From Pseudomonas sp. R37(2017) (GTDB lineage: Bacteria; Pseudomonadota; Gammaproteobacteria; Pseudomonadales; Pseudomonadaceae), in NCBI RefSeq assembly GCF_002113375.1, contig NZ_NEHO01000001.1, forward strand, positions 92,940-156,939: DNA of 64,000 nucleotides, read 5' to 3'. Below, piece after piece: positions 1 to 9,319 of this stretch. Positions within the stretch are counted from its first letter, which is position 1. Every line of letters begins with the position of its first letter. Below the pieces are notes generated by a model. That model searched no databases, was not told the DNA's origin, and worked only from the letters and a program-made list of their open reading frames with translations. The translations under genes and the position numbers were made by a program.

Positions 1-534
1 CTCCTTGACCAGGCCGAGATCGGTCAGCACGTTGCGCGTGGCGCTGTAGTAACGCACGTATCCGGTGCAACGGCAGATGTGATGACCAAGGCTGTCCTCG
101 ATGACTTTTTCCAGCTGGCTTTGGACGATCGGCTGACGCTGCAGCTTTTCCACCAGTACGGTCGCGGCGTTGACGAAACCCGGTGCGCAGTAACTGCACT
201 GAAAAGCGAACTCATCGACGAAACGCTGCTGGATCGGGTTCAGCTCGGTGACCTTGCCCTGCTCGTCGCGGGTGGCATGGCCTTCGATGGTCCGCACTTT
301 CTTGCCTTCGAAATAGTGCGCGCCGGTGATGCAGGTACGCACTTCCTCGCTGGTGCCGTCGGGGTTGTCGACGATCACCACGCAAGCGTGGCAGATGCCC
401 TGGCCGCAGCCCAGGCGCGAACCGGTGAGGTTCTTGTACTCGTGCAGGTAGTCGATCATCGGCAGGTCATCAGGGATGTCCACCGGGCCGACGGATTGAC
501 CGTTGAGGGTCAGTTGAAGCGGACGGTTAGCCAT
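1..534 (-). CDS. [2Fe-2S] subunit of a molybdenum hydroxylase (isoquinoline 1-oxidoreductase alpha-like), 3' end missing
   Basis: This is the small electron-transfer subunit of a xanthine-oxidase-family enzyme. It passes electrons from the molybdenum site to an acceptor. The ATG is at 534 and 178 codons lie in the window before the frame leaves the left edge without a stop. The N-terminal plant-ferredoxin-type cluster is carried by Cys43, Cys48, Cys51 and Cys68 (motif LGCGQGICHAC). The second cluster is carried by Cys113, Cys116, Cys154 and Cys156 (FQCSYC and HICRCTGYVRY). The start overlaps the end of the large-subunit gene by 8 bases, so the two are cotranscribed and probably translationally coupled. 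It has no signal peptide of its own, so it would be carried out by its Tat-targeted partner. The substrate cannot be read from sequence. Confidence 0.93.
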   Translation of the reverse strand, partial: MANRPLQLTLNGQSVGPVDIPDDLPMIDYLHEYKNLTGSRLGCGQGICHACVVIVDNPDGTSEEVRTCITGAHYFEGKKVRTIEGHATRDEQGKVTELNPIQQRFVDEFAFQCSYCAPGFVNAATVLVEKLQRQPIVQSQLEKVIEDSLGHHICRCTGYVRYYSATRNVLTDLGLVKE

Positions 535-3358
535 TGAGGGCCTCCTTGATGCGTGCAGAAGTGATAGGCAGGTCGCGGACACGTTTACCGATGGCATGGG
601 CCACGGCGTTACCGATGGCGCCGACCACCGGGATCATCACCACTTCGGCGATGCCCTTGGACGGGTCGCTTGGCGACAGTGGCGGCAGGATGTCCGCCGT
701 CTGTTTCCACACCGCAACGTGACGCGCCATTGGCAGGCGGTAACGGTTGAAGTTCCAGTCACCCTCCCCCGGACCACCTTCGTACAGTGGCATCTCTTCC
801 ATCAACGCATGACCGATGCCCATGGCAATGCCGCCTTCGATCTGGCCCTTGACCAATTCTTCCACCAGCACCCGACCGCACTCGACCCACGAGTGATGAT
901 TGAGCACCGACACTTCCGCCGAACCCTTGTTGACCTTCACTTCCACCAGCGTCGCGACCGGGCTGTAGTACGTCACCGCCGCGTTGTTCAGCTGGGTTGC
1001 CGGGTAGGCGATGTTCTGCCGATCCAGCAAATGGAAACCGGCGCTCTTCATTTGCGCCTTCTTCGCACTCGGGGCACCGTCGCCGTACTTGACCGCCAGG
1101 CCATCGAGCGGCAGACGCTCACGCACGCCGTCGATGCTGAACTCGGCCTCGGCCCAGCTCCAGCGGTTGAACCCGTGCACGGTGGCACCGCTCACCAGAC
1201 CACGCTCATGAACGCGCTTGGCCAGCATGGCGAATGGCAGTGGCTCCATGCCGTTGGCCGTGAGCTTGCCGTCGACCCAATGGGCATCTTCGCGGCGCAC
1301 CACGTAAGGGTTGGCCTGGCCGCCGTAAGGGCCTTGTCGCCAGATCTCCATGGCCGCCGGCCACAGGCCGTGGTTGAACAGCACACGCGCCGCTTCACGG
1401 GTGGCGTGGCTGAAGTAGTACGCCGAGTTGGTGGCCGACGAAGCCGAGGCCACCTTGCCGACCCAGCGCGGATTGCGCAGGAAGTTGTCCTGCTCGGCCT
1501 GGCTCATGATGTACGGGTTGCCGCCACTGATCAGTTGCAACTCCTTCCATTCGGTTTCGCCGGTCTTCACTTCGTGCGCCGGGATGCCGAGGAAATCAGC
1601 CACGACCATGGCCTGGGAGGTGGACATGCCGGTGCCGATTTCGATACCGATGTGGCGCAGGCTGATGCGGCCTTCGGCCGTGAACTCGATGCTGGCCATC
1701 GGCGCTTCGGAACCGGTACCGAAGTCTTTCTGGCAAATGGCGAAACCCACCCCGTACCAGTTGTCCGGATCGGCAGCTTCGCGCTGCTTCTTGATCGCGT
1801 CGCGGTTTTTCCAGGTGTCGTGGGCCGCCGCCTTGTCGAGAATCTCGTGCAGGCGCAAGGCACCGGCCGGGATTGCGCCCTGGGTGTTCTTCATGCCCGA
1901 GCGCAGTGCGTTTTTACGGCGCAGCTCAATGGCATCGACACCGAGGCGATCAGCGATTTCGTCGACCATCATTTCGGTCGACGCCATGCTCTGCAGGGTG
2001 CCGTAGCCACGCATCGACCCGGCTTCTACCGCGCGGGAATGGTAAGCCGTGACCTGCAGGTCGTTCTGCGGCATGTAGTAGATCGATTGCGCGGCCGTGG
2101 CGCCCACCGCAGCCACCGACGGGCTGTAGTTGATTCGCCCGCCACCGTCGACGCTCATTTCAGCGCGGAAGATCTTGAAGCTGTGGTCGTTCTTGTCCAC
2201 TGCCAATTGGTAGCGAATGTCGAACGGGTGACGCTTGATGCCGCTCTGGAACTGCTCATAGCGGTCGTTGGCCAGGCGTACCGGCACGCCGGCGCCGTAC
2301 AGCGCCGCCAGCGCAGCGTAGTAGACGAAAATGTTGTGGTCTTTGGAGCCGTAACCGACGGTATAGCCCGGGTGCATGTTCAGGTTGGCCAGGCCGAAAC
2401 GCGAAGGTGCGATCATTTTCGCGGTTTCGGTCGCGGCTTCCAGCGGACACTGGGTGGCAACGACAAAATGCAGGGTCTTGGTGGCCGGGTCGTACCAGCC
2501 GTTGCCGTTGTCCGGTTCCAGGGCGGCCGGTTCGATCGACGGGGTCTTGTAGCGCTCATCGAACACCAGCCAGTTGTCCGGCGGCGTATCGATCTGCTGC
2601 TTCATGCGATCGGCGTAGAACAGCCCACGCTCGGTCAGGTTGCCGTGCAGGTTCGGTTGCGCATTCCACACCGGACGACGGTTGCGCAGCATCGGGAACA
2701 GGATCGAATCCTTGAGGCTGGCGAATTCGTCTTCGTCAGCCGAAGTCGCGCCGCCCACGCGCACGTAGCGGAAGCTGCCGTACGGATCGCCTTCATAGAA
2801 CGGCACCTGGGCGCCGTAGCGGATCGCCTTATCATTGAATTTGAGCTGGGCCTTGGCCTTGCGGAAACGTTCGAAGTCATTCCAGATCAGGATCGCCACC
2901 GGGTGACCGATGAACATCGGCACCTTGCCGGCCGGCAGCAGCGGGTCAGGCGCGTGCTCTTCCGGGAACACGATGCCGTCCTTGACCAGGTCTTCGGCGG
3001 TAACGATGCGATCCGGTTGCAGATCGGCACCGAGCCACGACAGGTCATACCCGTCATAAATGCGGTCGGCCTTGATGGTTTTCAGCAGCATGGCGTGGCC
3101 TTGTTGCTGCGGCCAGCCCGGCATGTCCTTGGCACGAATGTCGCGGGCAAAGACCTTGCTGCCGCAGACCTTGGACAAGGCATCGTTACGGGCGCGCGCC
3201 TTGCCATTGTTGCCGAGCCACTGCTCGGACGGCACGGTCACGCTGTTCTCCATCAAGGCAGCCAGCGCCTGGCTGCTCAATGGCGTGAGCGTCACGCTCA
3301 CGCCCGCTACCAGCCCGCCCTGAAGGAACGAGCGCCGGGATATATCACGGTTGGACAT
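527..3358 (-). CDS. Tat-exported molybdopterin-binding subunit of a xanthine dehydrogenase-family enzyme (isoquinoline 1-oxidoreductase beta-like)
   Basis: This is the large catalytic subunit (943 residues) that binds the molybdenum-cytosine-dinucleotide type cofactor and hydroxylates an aldehyde or N-heterocycle. The N-terminus holds a twin-arginine signal (SRRSFLQGG near residue 8, then a hydrophobic stretch ending SSQALA), so the folded enzyme is exported. A KGIAE motif near residues 901-905 fits the conserved glutamate that acts as general base in this family, followed by the usual AIGNAV and RDLPIT tail. The gene is first in a two-gene operon with the [2Fe-2S] subunit. No FAD subunit is seen, as is normal for the Ior type. 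The substrate is unknown. Confidence 0.92.
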   Translation of the reverse strand: MSNRDISRRSFLQGGLVAGVSVTLTPLSSQALAALMENSVTVPSEQWLGNNGKARARNDALSKVCGSKVFARDIRAKDMPGWPQQQGHAMLLKTIKADRIYDGYDLSWLGADLQPDRIVTAEDLVKDGIVFPEEHAPDPLLPAGKVPMFIGHPVAILIWNDFERFRKAKAQLKFNDKAIRYGAQVPFYEGDPYGSFRYVRVGGATSADEDEFASLKDSILFPMLRNRRPVWNAQPNLHGNLTERGLFYADRMKQQIDTPPDNWLVFDERYKTPSIEPAALEPDNGNGWYDPATKTLHFVVATQCPLEAATETAKMIAPSRFGLANLNMHPGYTVGYGSKDHNIFVYYAALAALYGAGVPVRLANDRYEQFQSGIKRHPFDIRYQLAVDKNDHSFKIFRAEMSVDGGGRINYSPSVAAVGATAAQSIYYMPQNDLQVTAYHSRAVEAGSMRGYGTLQSMASTEMMVDEIADRLGVDAIELRRKNALRSGMKNTQGAIPAGALRLHEILDKAAAHDTWKNRDAIKKQREAADPDNWYGVGFAICQKDFGTGSEAPMASIEFTAEGRISLRHIGIEIGTGMSTSQAMVVADFLGIPAHEVKTGETEWKELQLISGGNPYIMSQAEQDNFLRNPRWVGKVASASSATNSAYYFSHATREAARVLFNHGLWPAAMEIWRQGPYGGQANPYVVRREDAHWVDGKLTANGMEPLPFAMLAKRVHERGLVSGATVHGFNRWSWAEAEFSIDGVRERLPLDGLAVKYGDGAPSAKKAQMKSAGFHLLDRQNIAYPATQLNNAAVTYYSPVATLVEVKVNKGSAEVSVLNHHSWVECGRVLVEELVKGQIEGGIAMGIGHALMEEMPLYEGGPGEGDWNFNRYRLPMARHVAVWKQTADILPPLSPSDPSKGIAEVVMIPVVGAIGNAVAHAIGKRVRDLPITSARIKEALNG

Positions 3359-3811
3359 GGATCATCCTCTGGGCGGTCATGGGGTCCACCCTTCTGGTTA
3401 TGTACTGGGAATCTCGAGTCTTGCTGAAGCCCTTTTCGACGATACAAAGGGCCATTGTTGACAGTTCAAAGCTGACCGAAAGGTTAAGTTTATAGGCTTA
3501 TGGCCTGACGGAAAACTAAAAACTGACCAGAAAATCAAAAAAACGCGACTATTCGACGCAGTACATCAAGCGTAGCCATGAATCTCGGTAGCGTGAGGCT
3601 GGAGGGGAGGCGACGGCGTCGCTAAAGTGCCCGACCGACCACTCCTGCACGAGGCTTGCAGGAAGGTCCGCCAGGAAAAGGCGAGATGAATAAAACCTGA
3701 ATTCCAGAAACAAAAAACCCCGGCCTTTCGACCAGGGTCTTTGCTATCGACTCGAAGTAACCTGTGGCTTCTTCGTAGCTCCAAGGCGTTCAGTTGGCCT
3801 TGAGGCGGATA
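3359..3811. other. Intergenic stretch without a convincing gene
   Basis: It lies between the start of the molybdenum hydroxylase operon and the end of the tRNA operon, both on the minus strand. It holds the tRNA operon terminator (listed separately) and an A/T-rich part near 3480-3545 that probably carries the hydroxylase promoter. A 72-codon minus-strand frame at 3566-3784 crosses the terminator and shows no recognisable domain. Confidence 0.6.
3709..3743 (-). terminator. Rho-independent terminator of the tRNA-Val/Asp/Asp operon
   Basis: On the minus strand an imperfect GC-rich stem (ACCC...GGGT with an inner GG/CC) is followed by a run of six T before GTTT. It sits about 70 bases past the last tRNA-Asp. 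Confidence 0.65.
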
Positions 3812-3888
3812 TGGCGCAGCGGACGGGACTCGAACCCGCGACCCCCGGCGTGACAGGCCGGTATTCTAACCGACTGAACTACCGCTGC
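3812..3888 (-). tRNA. tRNA-Asp (anticodon GTC), second copy
   Basis: The 77-nt gene has an encoded CCA end. The acceptor stem is GCAGCGG paired with CCGCTGC, the anticodon loop is CTGTCAC (anticodon GTC), and the T arm contains GGTTCGAGTCC. It is the last gene of the Val-Asp-Asp operon and is identical to the copy at 3982-4058. Confidence 0.97.
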
Positions 3889-3981
3889 GTATCGCTTTGA
3901 GCAGATGCTCAGGTAACTCGTCTGATTGAAAACTCAGTAGCTTTTCAATCTCGAACCAGGACAAGCCTGACTCGGAAAATA

Positions 3982-4058
3982 TGGCGCAGCGGACGGGACT
4001 CGAACCCGCGACCCCCGGCGTGACAGGCCGGTATTCTAACCGACTGAACTACCGCTGC
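3982..4058 (-). tRNA. tRNA-Asp (anticodon GTC), first copy
   Basis: The sequence is identical to the neighbouring tRNA-Asp, with an encoded CCA. It is separated from it by about 93 bases and from tRNA-Val by about 53 bases, which fits one processed precursor transcript. Confidence 0.97.
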
Positions 4059-4111
4059 GCGTCGGTGGAGGCATTTCAGCCTACCTCTTGCTTTCGCAAG
4101 TATCTCGGGAG

Positions 4112-4187
4112 TGGTGGGTGATGACGGGATCGAACCGCCGACATTCTGCTTGTAAGGCAGACGCTCTCCCAGCTGAGCTAATCACCC
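4112..4187 (-). tRNA. tRNA-Val (anticodon TAC)
   Basis: The 76-nt gene starts GGGTGATTAGCTCAG, has anticodon stem TCTGC/GCAGA around loop CTTACAA (anticodon TAC) and an encoded CCA end. It is the first gene of the operon. Confidence 0.97.
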
Positions 4188-4209
4188 GTTTGCATCTCCG
4201 AGGCCGCGA

Positions 4210-4238
4210 AATTTACGCAGGTAGAGAACCTAAGTCAA
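4210..4238 (-). promoter_or_regulatory. Sigma70 promoter of the tRNA-Val/Asp/Asp operon
   Basis: On the minus strand the -35 box TTGACT (4233-4238) and the -10 box TAAATT (4210-4215) are 17 bases apart. A GC-rich stretch (TCGCGGCC) directly follows the -10 box, the kind of discriminator linked to stringent control of stable RNA genes. The mature tRNA starts about 23 bases downstream of the -10 box. Confidence 0.8.
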
Positions 4239-4276
4239 TAGCAGGATTGAAGTTTTTTTCAAAAACAGCTTTTAGC

Positions 4277-4369
4277 GGCAAGCTTCAAGCTGCAAGTAAA
4301 AGCGGTTACACATCCCGCAAGGCACACCACCGTCACGCTTTAACTTGCAGCTTGCAGCTCGAAGCTGCC
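4277..4369. repeat. Imperfect inverted repeat with CTTGCAGCTTG arms
   Basis: The left arm at 4277-4297 and right arm at 4343-4369 are imperfect reverse complements built on ACTTGCAGCTTG. The repeat lies between the SDR gene stop and the tRNA operon promoter. It may act as a factor-independent transcription end for the SDR operon or be a small dispersed repeat. Confidence 0.5.
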
Positions 4370-4371
4370 TT

Positions 4372-5148
4372 TCACTGCTCATAAATCATCTTCTTGGTCA
4401 TGCCGCCATCGACCACGAATTCCTGGCCGGTGACAAATCCGGCATTCCTCGACAGCAGCCAGGCCACCATCGCCGCCACATCCTCGACCGTCCCCACCCT
4501 GCCCGTCGGATGCTGGGCATGATCGGCCTCGGTCAAAGGCTCGGCACGCCGCACCGAAGGGTCGCGCGCATCAATCCAGCCAGGACTGACGGCGTTGACC
4601 CGGATCTCCGGACCAAGGCTGATGGCCAATGCATGAGTCAGGGCCAACAAGCCACCCTTGCTCGCCGCATAGGCCTCGGAGTCGGGTTCGGACTGCCCGG
4701 CGCGGGTCGAAGCCAGATTGACGATGGCACCGTTGTGAGCACGCAAGTACGGCGCACAGTGCTTGGCCAACAACATCGGCCCGCTGAGGTTCACCGCCAA
4801 CACCCGATTCCAGTGCGCCAGATCCAGGCTTTCCAGCGTGATGTTGTGCGGATCGGCCACTGCGGCATTGCAGACCAGCGCATCCAGGCGCCCGAACTGA
4901 CCGAGCACCTCGGCCACGCCCAGCGCGACCTGGCCCTCATTCGAGACATCCATGGCGATGAACCAGGCGCTGTCGCCCAGCACCTTCGCCACTTTCGAAC
5001 CGCGCTCCCGGTCCAGATCCGTCAGCACGACCTGCCAGCCCTCGCTGATCAACCAGGCCGAGATCCCCAGGCCGATACCGCGCGCAGCACCGGTCACCAA
5101 TGCTACTCGGCCATTTGAGCCGCTAGCCGGCACCGACAACTCGATCAC
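4372..5148 (-). CDS. SDR-family oxidoreductase
   Basis: This is a classical short-chain dehydrogenase/reductase of 258 residues using NAD(P)H. The Rossmann motif TGAARGIG is at residues 19-26, a CNAA motif is near residue 93, and the catalytic Ser147, Tyr160 and Lys164 (YAASK) are present, with a C-terminal VVDGGMT typical of the family. The start overlaps the metZ stop by 4 bases, so it is translated with the methionine gene. The same purF-metZ-SDR order is found in many Pseudomonas. The substrate is unknown. It is the last gene of the long minus-strand run. Confidence 0.9.
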   Translation of the reverse strand: MIELSVPASGSNGRVALVTGAARGIGLGISAWLISEGWQVVLTDLDRERGSKVAKVLGDSAWFIAMDVSNEGQVALGVAEVLGQFGRLDALVCNAAVADPHNITLESLDLAHWNRVLAVNLSGPMLLAKHCAPYLRAHNGAIVNLASTRAGQSEPDSEAYAASKGGLLALTHALAISLGPEIRVNAVSPGWIDARDPSVRRAEPLTEADHAQHPTGRVGTVEDVAAMVAWLLSRNAGFVTGQEFVVDGGMTKKMIYEQ

Positions 5149-6356
5149 AACGCAGCCAGACCGCGCGCCAGATCGGCTTGCAGGTCCACCACGTCTTCCA
5201 GACCGACCGCAATGCGGATCAAACTGTCACGAATGCCCGCTGCTTCACGCTCTTGCGGTGCCAAGCGGCCATGGGACGTAGTGCTCGGATGCGTGATGGT
5301 GGTTTTGCTGTCGCCCAGGTTGGCGGTGATCGAAATCAGGCGCGTGGCATCGATAAAGCGCCAGGCGCCCTCTTTACCACCCTTCACCTCAAAACTGACG
5401 ACCGCACCGAAGCCCTTCTGCTGGCGCAGCGCCAATTCGTGCTGCGGATGGCTCTTGAGGCCGGCGTAATGGACTTTCTCGATGCCCTCCTGCTGCTCCA
5501 GCCATTCGGCCAGTTGCTGGGCGTTGGCGCAATGCGCCCTCATCCGCAGGTTCAGGGTTTCCAGGCCCTTGAGGAAAATCCAGGCGTTGAACGGGCTCAG
5601 GGTCGGCCCTGCGGTACGCAGGAAGCCCACCACCTCTTTCATCTGCTCGCTGCGACCGGCGACCACGCCCCCCATGCAACGACCCTGGCCGTCGATGAAC
5701 TTGGTGGCCGAGTGCACGACGATGTCCGCACCCATTTTCAGTGGCTGCTGCAATGCCGGGGTGCAGAAGCAGTTGTCGACCACCAGCATCGCGCCCTTGG
5801 CGTGAGCGATTTTCGCCAGTTCGGCGATGTCGACCAACTCGGCCAGCGGGTTGGACGGCGACTCGACGAAGAGCAGTTTGGTGTTGGCCTTGATCGCCGC
5901 GTCCCAGCCGGACAAATCCGCCAGGGCCACGTAATCGACTTCGATGCCGAAACGCTTGAAGTACTTCTCGAACAGGCTGATGGTCGAACCGAACACGCTA
6001 CGCGACACCAATACGTGATCGCCGGCGCTGCACAGGCTCATCACCACCGCCATGATGGCCGCCATGCCAGTGGCCGTGGCCACGGCCTGCTCGGCGCTTT
6101 CCAGCGCGGCGATGCGCTCTTCGAAGGCGCGTACGGTCGGGTTGGTGTAGCGCGAGTAGACGTTGCCCGGCACTTCCCCGGCAAAACGCGCGGCGGCGTC
6201 GGCGGCAGTGCGGAATACATAGCTGGAAGTGAAGAACATCGGATCACCGTGTTCGCCTTCCGGCGTACGGTGCTGACCGGCACGTACGGCCAGGGTATCG
6301 AACGCTACGCCTTCGAGGTCGCTGTCCAACCGACCGGCATCCCAATCCTGACTCAT
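5145..6356 (-). CDS. metZ: O-succinylhomoserine sulfhydrylase
   Basis: This PLP enzyme of the Cys/Met metabolism family (403 residues) makes homocysteine directly from O-succinylhomoserine and sulfide in methionine synthesis. The PLP lysine lies in the motif [16 protein letters not shown], and the N-terminal [10 protein letters not shown] and SSYVF segments match MetZ. The start at 6356 is chosen over a longer upstream frame because an AGGAGTGA ribosome site lies just before it and because the extra 44 residues would run across the purF terminator. It is downstream of purF and coupled to the SDR gene. Confidence 0.94.
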   Translation of the reverse strand: MSQDWDAGRLDSDLEGVAFDTLAVRAGQHRTPEGEHGDPMFFTSSYVFRTAADAAARFAGEVPGNVYSRYTNPTVRAFEERIAALESAEQAVATATGMAAIMAVVMSLCSAGDHVLVSRSVFGSTISLFEKYFKRFGIEVDYVALADLSGWDAAIKANTKLLFVESPSNPLAELVDIAELAKIAHAKGAMLVVDNCFCTPALQQPLKMGADIVVHSATKFIDGQGRCMGGVVAGRSEQMKEVVGFLRTAGPTLSPFNAWIFLKGLETLNLRMRAHCANAQQLAEWLEQQEGIEKVHYAGLKSHPQHELALRQQKGFGAVVSFEVKGGKEGAWRFIDATRLISITANLGDSKTTITHPSTTSHGRLAPQEREAAGIRDSLIRIAVGLEDVVDLQADLARGLAAL

Positions 6357-6399
6357 GCTGTCACTCCTTTCCCTATTCTCGTAAATAAAAAGCCGGATA

Positions 6400-6423
6400 C
6401 AAAACCGGCCCCTCAGGGCCGGT
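6400..6423 (-). terminator. Terminator or attenuator between purF and metZ
   Basis: A perfect 8-bp stem, ACCGGCCC (6404-6411) with GGGCCGGT (6416-6423), has a 4-base loop and is followed on the minus strand by TTTT. It lies seven bases past the purF stop and about 45 bases before the metZ start. Confidence 0.7.
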
Positions 6424-6429
6424 GGAAAC

Positions 6430-7935
6430 TCAGTTGTTGTACAGATCGATGATCGCACTGACTGCCTGCGTCTTGACCTTGGAGGCATCGTTGCGTGCCT
6501 GCTCGATCTTGTTCAGGTAAGCCTCGTCGACGTCGCCGGTCACATACTGGCCATCGAACACCGCACAATCGAACTTGTCGATCTTGATCTTGCCGCCGCC
6601 GACCGCTTCGATCAAGTCAGGCAGGTCCTGATAGACCAGCCAGTCGGCACCGATCAGGTCCGCCACGTCCTGGGTCGAACGGTTGTGGGCGATCAGCTCG
6701 TGAGCGCTCGGCATGTCGATGCCGTAGACGTTCGGGTAGCGCACCGCTGGCGCCGCGGAGCAGAAGTAAACGTTCTTGGCGCCGGCTTCGCGGGCCATCT
6801 GGATGATCTGCTTGCAAGTGGTACCGCGAACGATGGAGTCGTCCACCAGCATCACGTTCTTGCCGCGGAATTCCAGCTCGATGGCGTTGAGCTTCTGGCG
6901 TACGGATTTTTTCCGCGCAGCCTGGCCCGGCATGATGAAGGTCCGGCCGATGTAGCGGTTCTTCACAAAGCCTTCGCGGAACTTCACGCCCAGGTGGTTC
7001 GCCAGCTCCAGCGCGGCGGTACGGCTGGTGTCCGGGATCGGGATGACCACGTCGATGTCGTGATCCGGACGCTCGCGCTGGATCTTCTCGGCCAGTTTTT
7101 CGCCCATGCGCAGACGCGCCTTGTAGACCGACACGCCGTCGATGATCGAATCCGGACGCGCCAGGTAGACGTGTTCGAAGATGCACGGGGTCAGGGACGG
7201 GTTGGTCGCGCACTGACGGGTGTACAGCTTGCCCTCTTCAGTGATGTAGACCGCCTCGCCCGGCGCCAGGTCGCGAATCAGGGTGAAGCCAAGCACGTCC
7301 AGGGAAACGCTTTCCGAGGCGATCATGTACTCGACGCCTTCGTCGGTGTGACGCTGACCGAAAACGATCGGGCGGATGCCGTGCGGGTCGCGGAAGCCGA
7401 CGATGCCGTAGCCGGTGATCATCGCTACGACGGCATAACCACCGACACAACGGTTGTGCACGTCGGTGACGGCGGCGAACACGTCTTCTTCGGTCGGCTG
7501 CAACTTGCCACGCTGGGCCAGTTCGTGGGCGAACACGTTGAGCAGCACTTCCGAGTCGGAACTGGTGTTGACGTGGCGCAGGTCGGATTCGTAAATCTCC
7601 TTGGCCAGTTGTTCAACGTTGGTCAGGTTACCGTTGTGCGCCAGGGTGATGCCGTAAGGCGAGTTGACGTAAAACGGTTGAGCTTCGGCCGAAGTCGAGC
7701 TGCCCGCGGTCGGATAACGCACATGGCCAATGCCCATGTGACCGACCAGGCGCTGCATGTGACGCTGCTGGAACACGTCACGCACCAGGCCGTTGTCCTT
7801 GCGCAGGAATAACCGGCCATCATGGCTGGTCACAATACCGGCAGCGTCCTGGCCGCGGTGCTGGAGGACGGTTAGCGCGTCATACAGCGCCTGATTGACG
7901 TTCGACTTACCGACGATACCGACGATGCCACACAT
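6430..7935 (-). CDS. purF: Amidophosphoribosyltransferase
   Basis: This catalyses the first committed step of purine synthesis: PRPP plus glutamine gives phosphoribosylamine. The start at 7935 gives MCGIVGIVG, so Cys2 becomes the N-terminal nucleophile after Met removal. An upstream TTG would hide this residue and is rejected. The N-terminal Ntn glutaminase domain covers about residues 2-240. The C-terminal phosphoribosyltransferase domain has the PRPP motif [12 protein letters not shown]. The length of 501 residues is normal. It follows cvpA by 41 bases. Confidence 0.97.
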   Translation of the reverse strand: MCGIVGIVGKSNVNQALYDALTVLQHRGQDAAGIVTSHDGRLFLRKDNGLVRDVFQQRHMQRLVGHMGIGHVRYPTAGSSTSAEAQPFYVNSPYGITLAHNGNLTNVEQLAKEIYESDLRHVNTSSDSEVLLNVFAHELAQRGKLQPTEEDVFAAVTDVHNRCVGGYAVVAMITGYGIVGFRDPHGIRPIVFGQRHTDEGVEYMIASESVSLDVLGFTLIRDLAPGEAVYITEEGKLYTRQCATNPSLTPCIFEHVYLARPDSIIDGVSVYKARLRMGEKLAEKIQRERPDHDIDVVIPIPDTSRTAALELANHLGVKFREGFVKNRYIGRTFIMPGQAARKKSVRQKLNAIELEFRGKNVMLVDDSIVRGTTCKQIIQMAREAGAKNVYFCSAAPAVRYPNVYGIDMPSAHELIAHNRSTQDVADLIGADWLVYQDLPDLIEAVGGGKIKIDKFDCAVFDGQYVTGDVDEAYLNKIEQARNDASKVKTQAVSAIIDLYNN

Positions 7936-7976
7936 GCGACGCAACCCCTACTTAATGGATCTGAACTGAGCACTAC

Positions 7977-8537
7977 TCACTGAGGCGTTTTGGCCGTCGG
8001 CAAGAGTTGCTCCTTGAACGGAATATCAGCGGGTACGCTGATTCCGCTGGCAAGCCACTGACTGCTCCACCCGAGAATCAGGTTTTTGGACCAATCGGCG
8101 ACCAATAGAAATCTTGGCACGAGCTGTGACTCTTTCCACCACCCGTCCTGCTGTACCGGCCCCAGGCTCAACAGCCCGACGGCGATAACCACCAGCAACC
8201 CGCCACGCGCGGCGCCGAAGGCCATGCCGAGGAATCGGTCGGTCCCGGAGAGCCCGGTGACGCGAACCAGTTCGCCGATAAGATAATTGATCATTGCGCC
8301 TACGATTAAAGTGGCGACAAACATGATGGCACAGCCTGTGATTATACGGGCTGATGGCGTTTGAATGTACCCGCCGAGGTACTCGGACAGTGAACCACCG
8401 AACATCCAGGCAACGACTCCTGCGATGATCCAGGTCAGCAGCGACAGCGCTTCTTTGACGAAGCCGCGGCTCAGACTGATCAATGCGGAGATGGCGATGA
8501 TAGCTACGATCGCCCAGTCAACCCAGGTAAATGGCAC
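7977..8537 (-). CDS. cvpA: CvpA family membrane protein (colicin V production)
   Basis: This is an inner-membrane protein of 186 residues with about four hydrophobic helices, starting MPFTWVDWAIVAIIAISALI. CvpA lies immediately upstream of purF in many gammaproteobacteria. Mutants have envelope and colicin V phenotypes, but the molecular role is not settled. It lies between dedD and purF and is probably cotranscribed with both. Confidence 0.93.
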   Translation of the reverse strand: MPFTWVDWAIVAIIAISALISLSRGFVKEALSLLTWIIAGVVAWMFGGSLSEYLGGYIQTPSARIITGCAIMFVATLIVGAMINYLIGELVRVTGLSGTDRFLGMAFGAARGGLLVVIAVGLLSLGPVQQDGWWKESQLVPRFLLVADWSKNLILGWSSQWLASGISVPADIPFKEQLLPTAKTPQ

Positions 8538-8635
8538 AGTGCAGCCTACAGACGGATAAGGCGGCGCATTTTAGCAGAGCCCATGCTTGTCGGTAAGCTG
8601 CGATTGTCAGTGCATTTCATATCGGGGCGATAGTT

Positions 8636-9319
8636 TTAGCCGCGCTCCGGTTGAAAGCGTACGACAAATCCCTTGAGGTTCTGCTGGCGGTTCAACAAGT
8701 CACGCAGCCGGTCGGCTTCGGCACGCTCGATCAGCGGCCCGACAAACACCCGGTTTTTGCCGTCGGCGGTACGGATGTAGGCGTTGTAACCCTGGCTGCG
8801 CAGGGTTTTCTGAAGTTTTTCCGCGCTTTCACGGCTCGACAGGCTGGCCAGTTGCACCGACCAACTGACAGACAGGCCATTGGCGTCGACACGGCTTTGC
8901 GTGGTGTCCGGCTTGCCAGGTGCCGCCGCGATAGGCTGCGCAGGCGCGGTCGCAGGCTTGGCGGCCAGAGCCGGAACCGGCGCTGGCGCAGGCGCAGGCG
9001 CAGGCGCAGGTGGCGGTGTAACCGGCTTGGCGGCAGGCGCAGGAGCCACCGGCACAACTGGCGTCGTCGATTCCTGCTGGGCGATTTCGTCATCGCTCGG
9101 CACAGGCTCCTGAGGCAAGGCTTGCGGCTCGGGCACCGCCACGGGCTCGACCTGCACCTGAGGCATCGCCGGCGCTTGCGGAGCCGCCGGCGCTTCGACC
9201 GTCACCTGCCGCTGCTCGTCCTGGCGGGAAAACAGCATCGGCAGAAAAATCACCGCCAGCGCGACCAACACCAGAGCGCCAACCATGCGCTGCTTGTATG
9301 CCTTATCCAGCAATGCCAT
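8636..9319 (-). CDS. dedD: SPOR domain-containing protein, DedD-like
   Basis: This single-pass protein of 227 residues has an N-terminal membrane helix (about 12-30, GALVLVALAVIFLPML), a long Pro/Ala-rich linker and a C-terminal SPOR domain (about 150-227, WSVQLASLSS...VGPLIERAEADRL). SPOR domains bind denuded glycan at the division septum. The start at 9319 fits the [17 protein letters not shown]-terminus of the family and overlaps the folC end by 17 bases. A GCAGGC-type hexanucleotide array in the linker encodes alternating Pro-Ala. Confidence 0.92.
   Translation of the reverse strand: MALLDKAYKQRMVGALVLVALAVIFLPMLFSRQDEQRQVTVEAPAAPQAPAMPQVQVEPVAVPEPQALPQEPVPSDDEIAQQESTTPVVPVAPAPAAKPVTPPPAPAPAPAPAPVPALAAKPATAPAQPIAAAPGKPDTTQSRVDANGLSVSWSVQLASLSSRESAEKLQKTLRSQGYNAYIRTADGKNRVFVGPLIERAEADRLRDLLNRQQNLKGFVVRFQPERG

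Noticed and set aside
596..3427. Long plus-strand open frame (943 codons) opposite the molybdenum hydroxylase
   Set aside because: It mirrors the real gene, has no domain, and is rich in His/Arg/Gln/Val as expected for the antisense of GC-rich codons.
3566..3784. 72-codon minus-strand frame between the tRNAs and the hydroxylase
   Set aside because: It spans the tRNA operon terminator and shows no ribosome site or domain.
3812..4187. tRNA operon as an integration site of a mobile island
   Set aside because: No integrase, no displaced tRNA 3' copy and no change in gene content typical of an island next to it.
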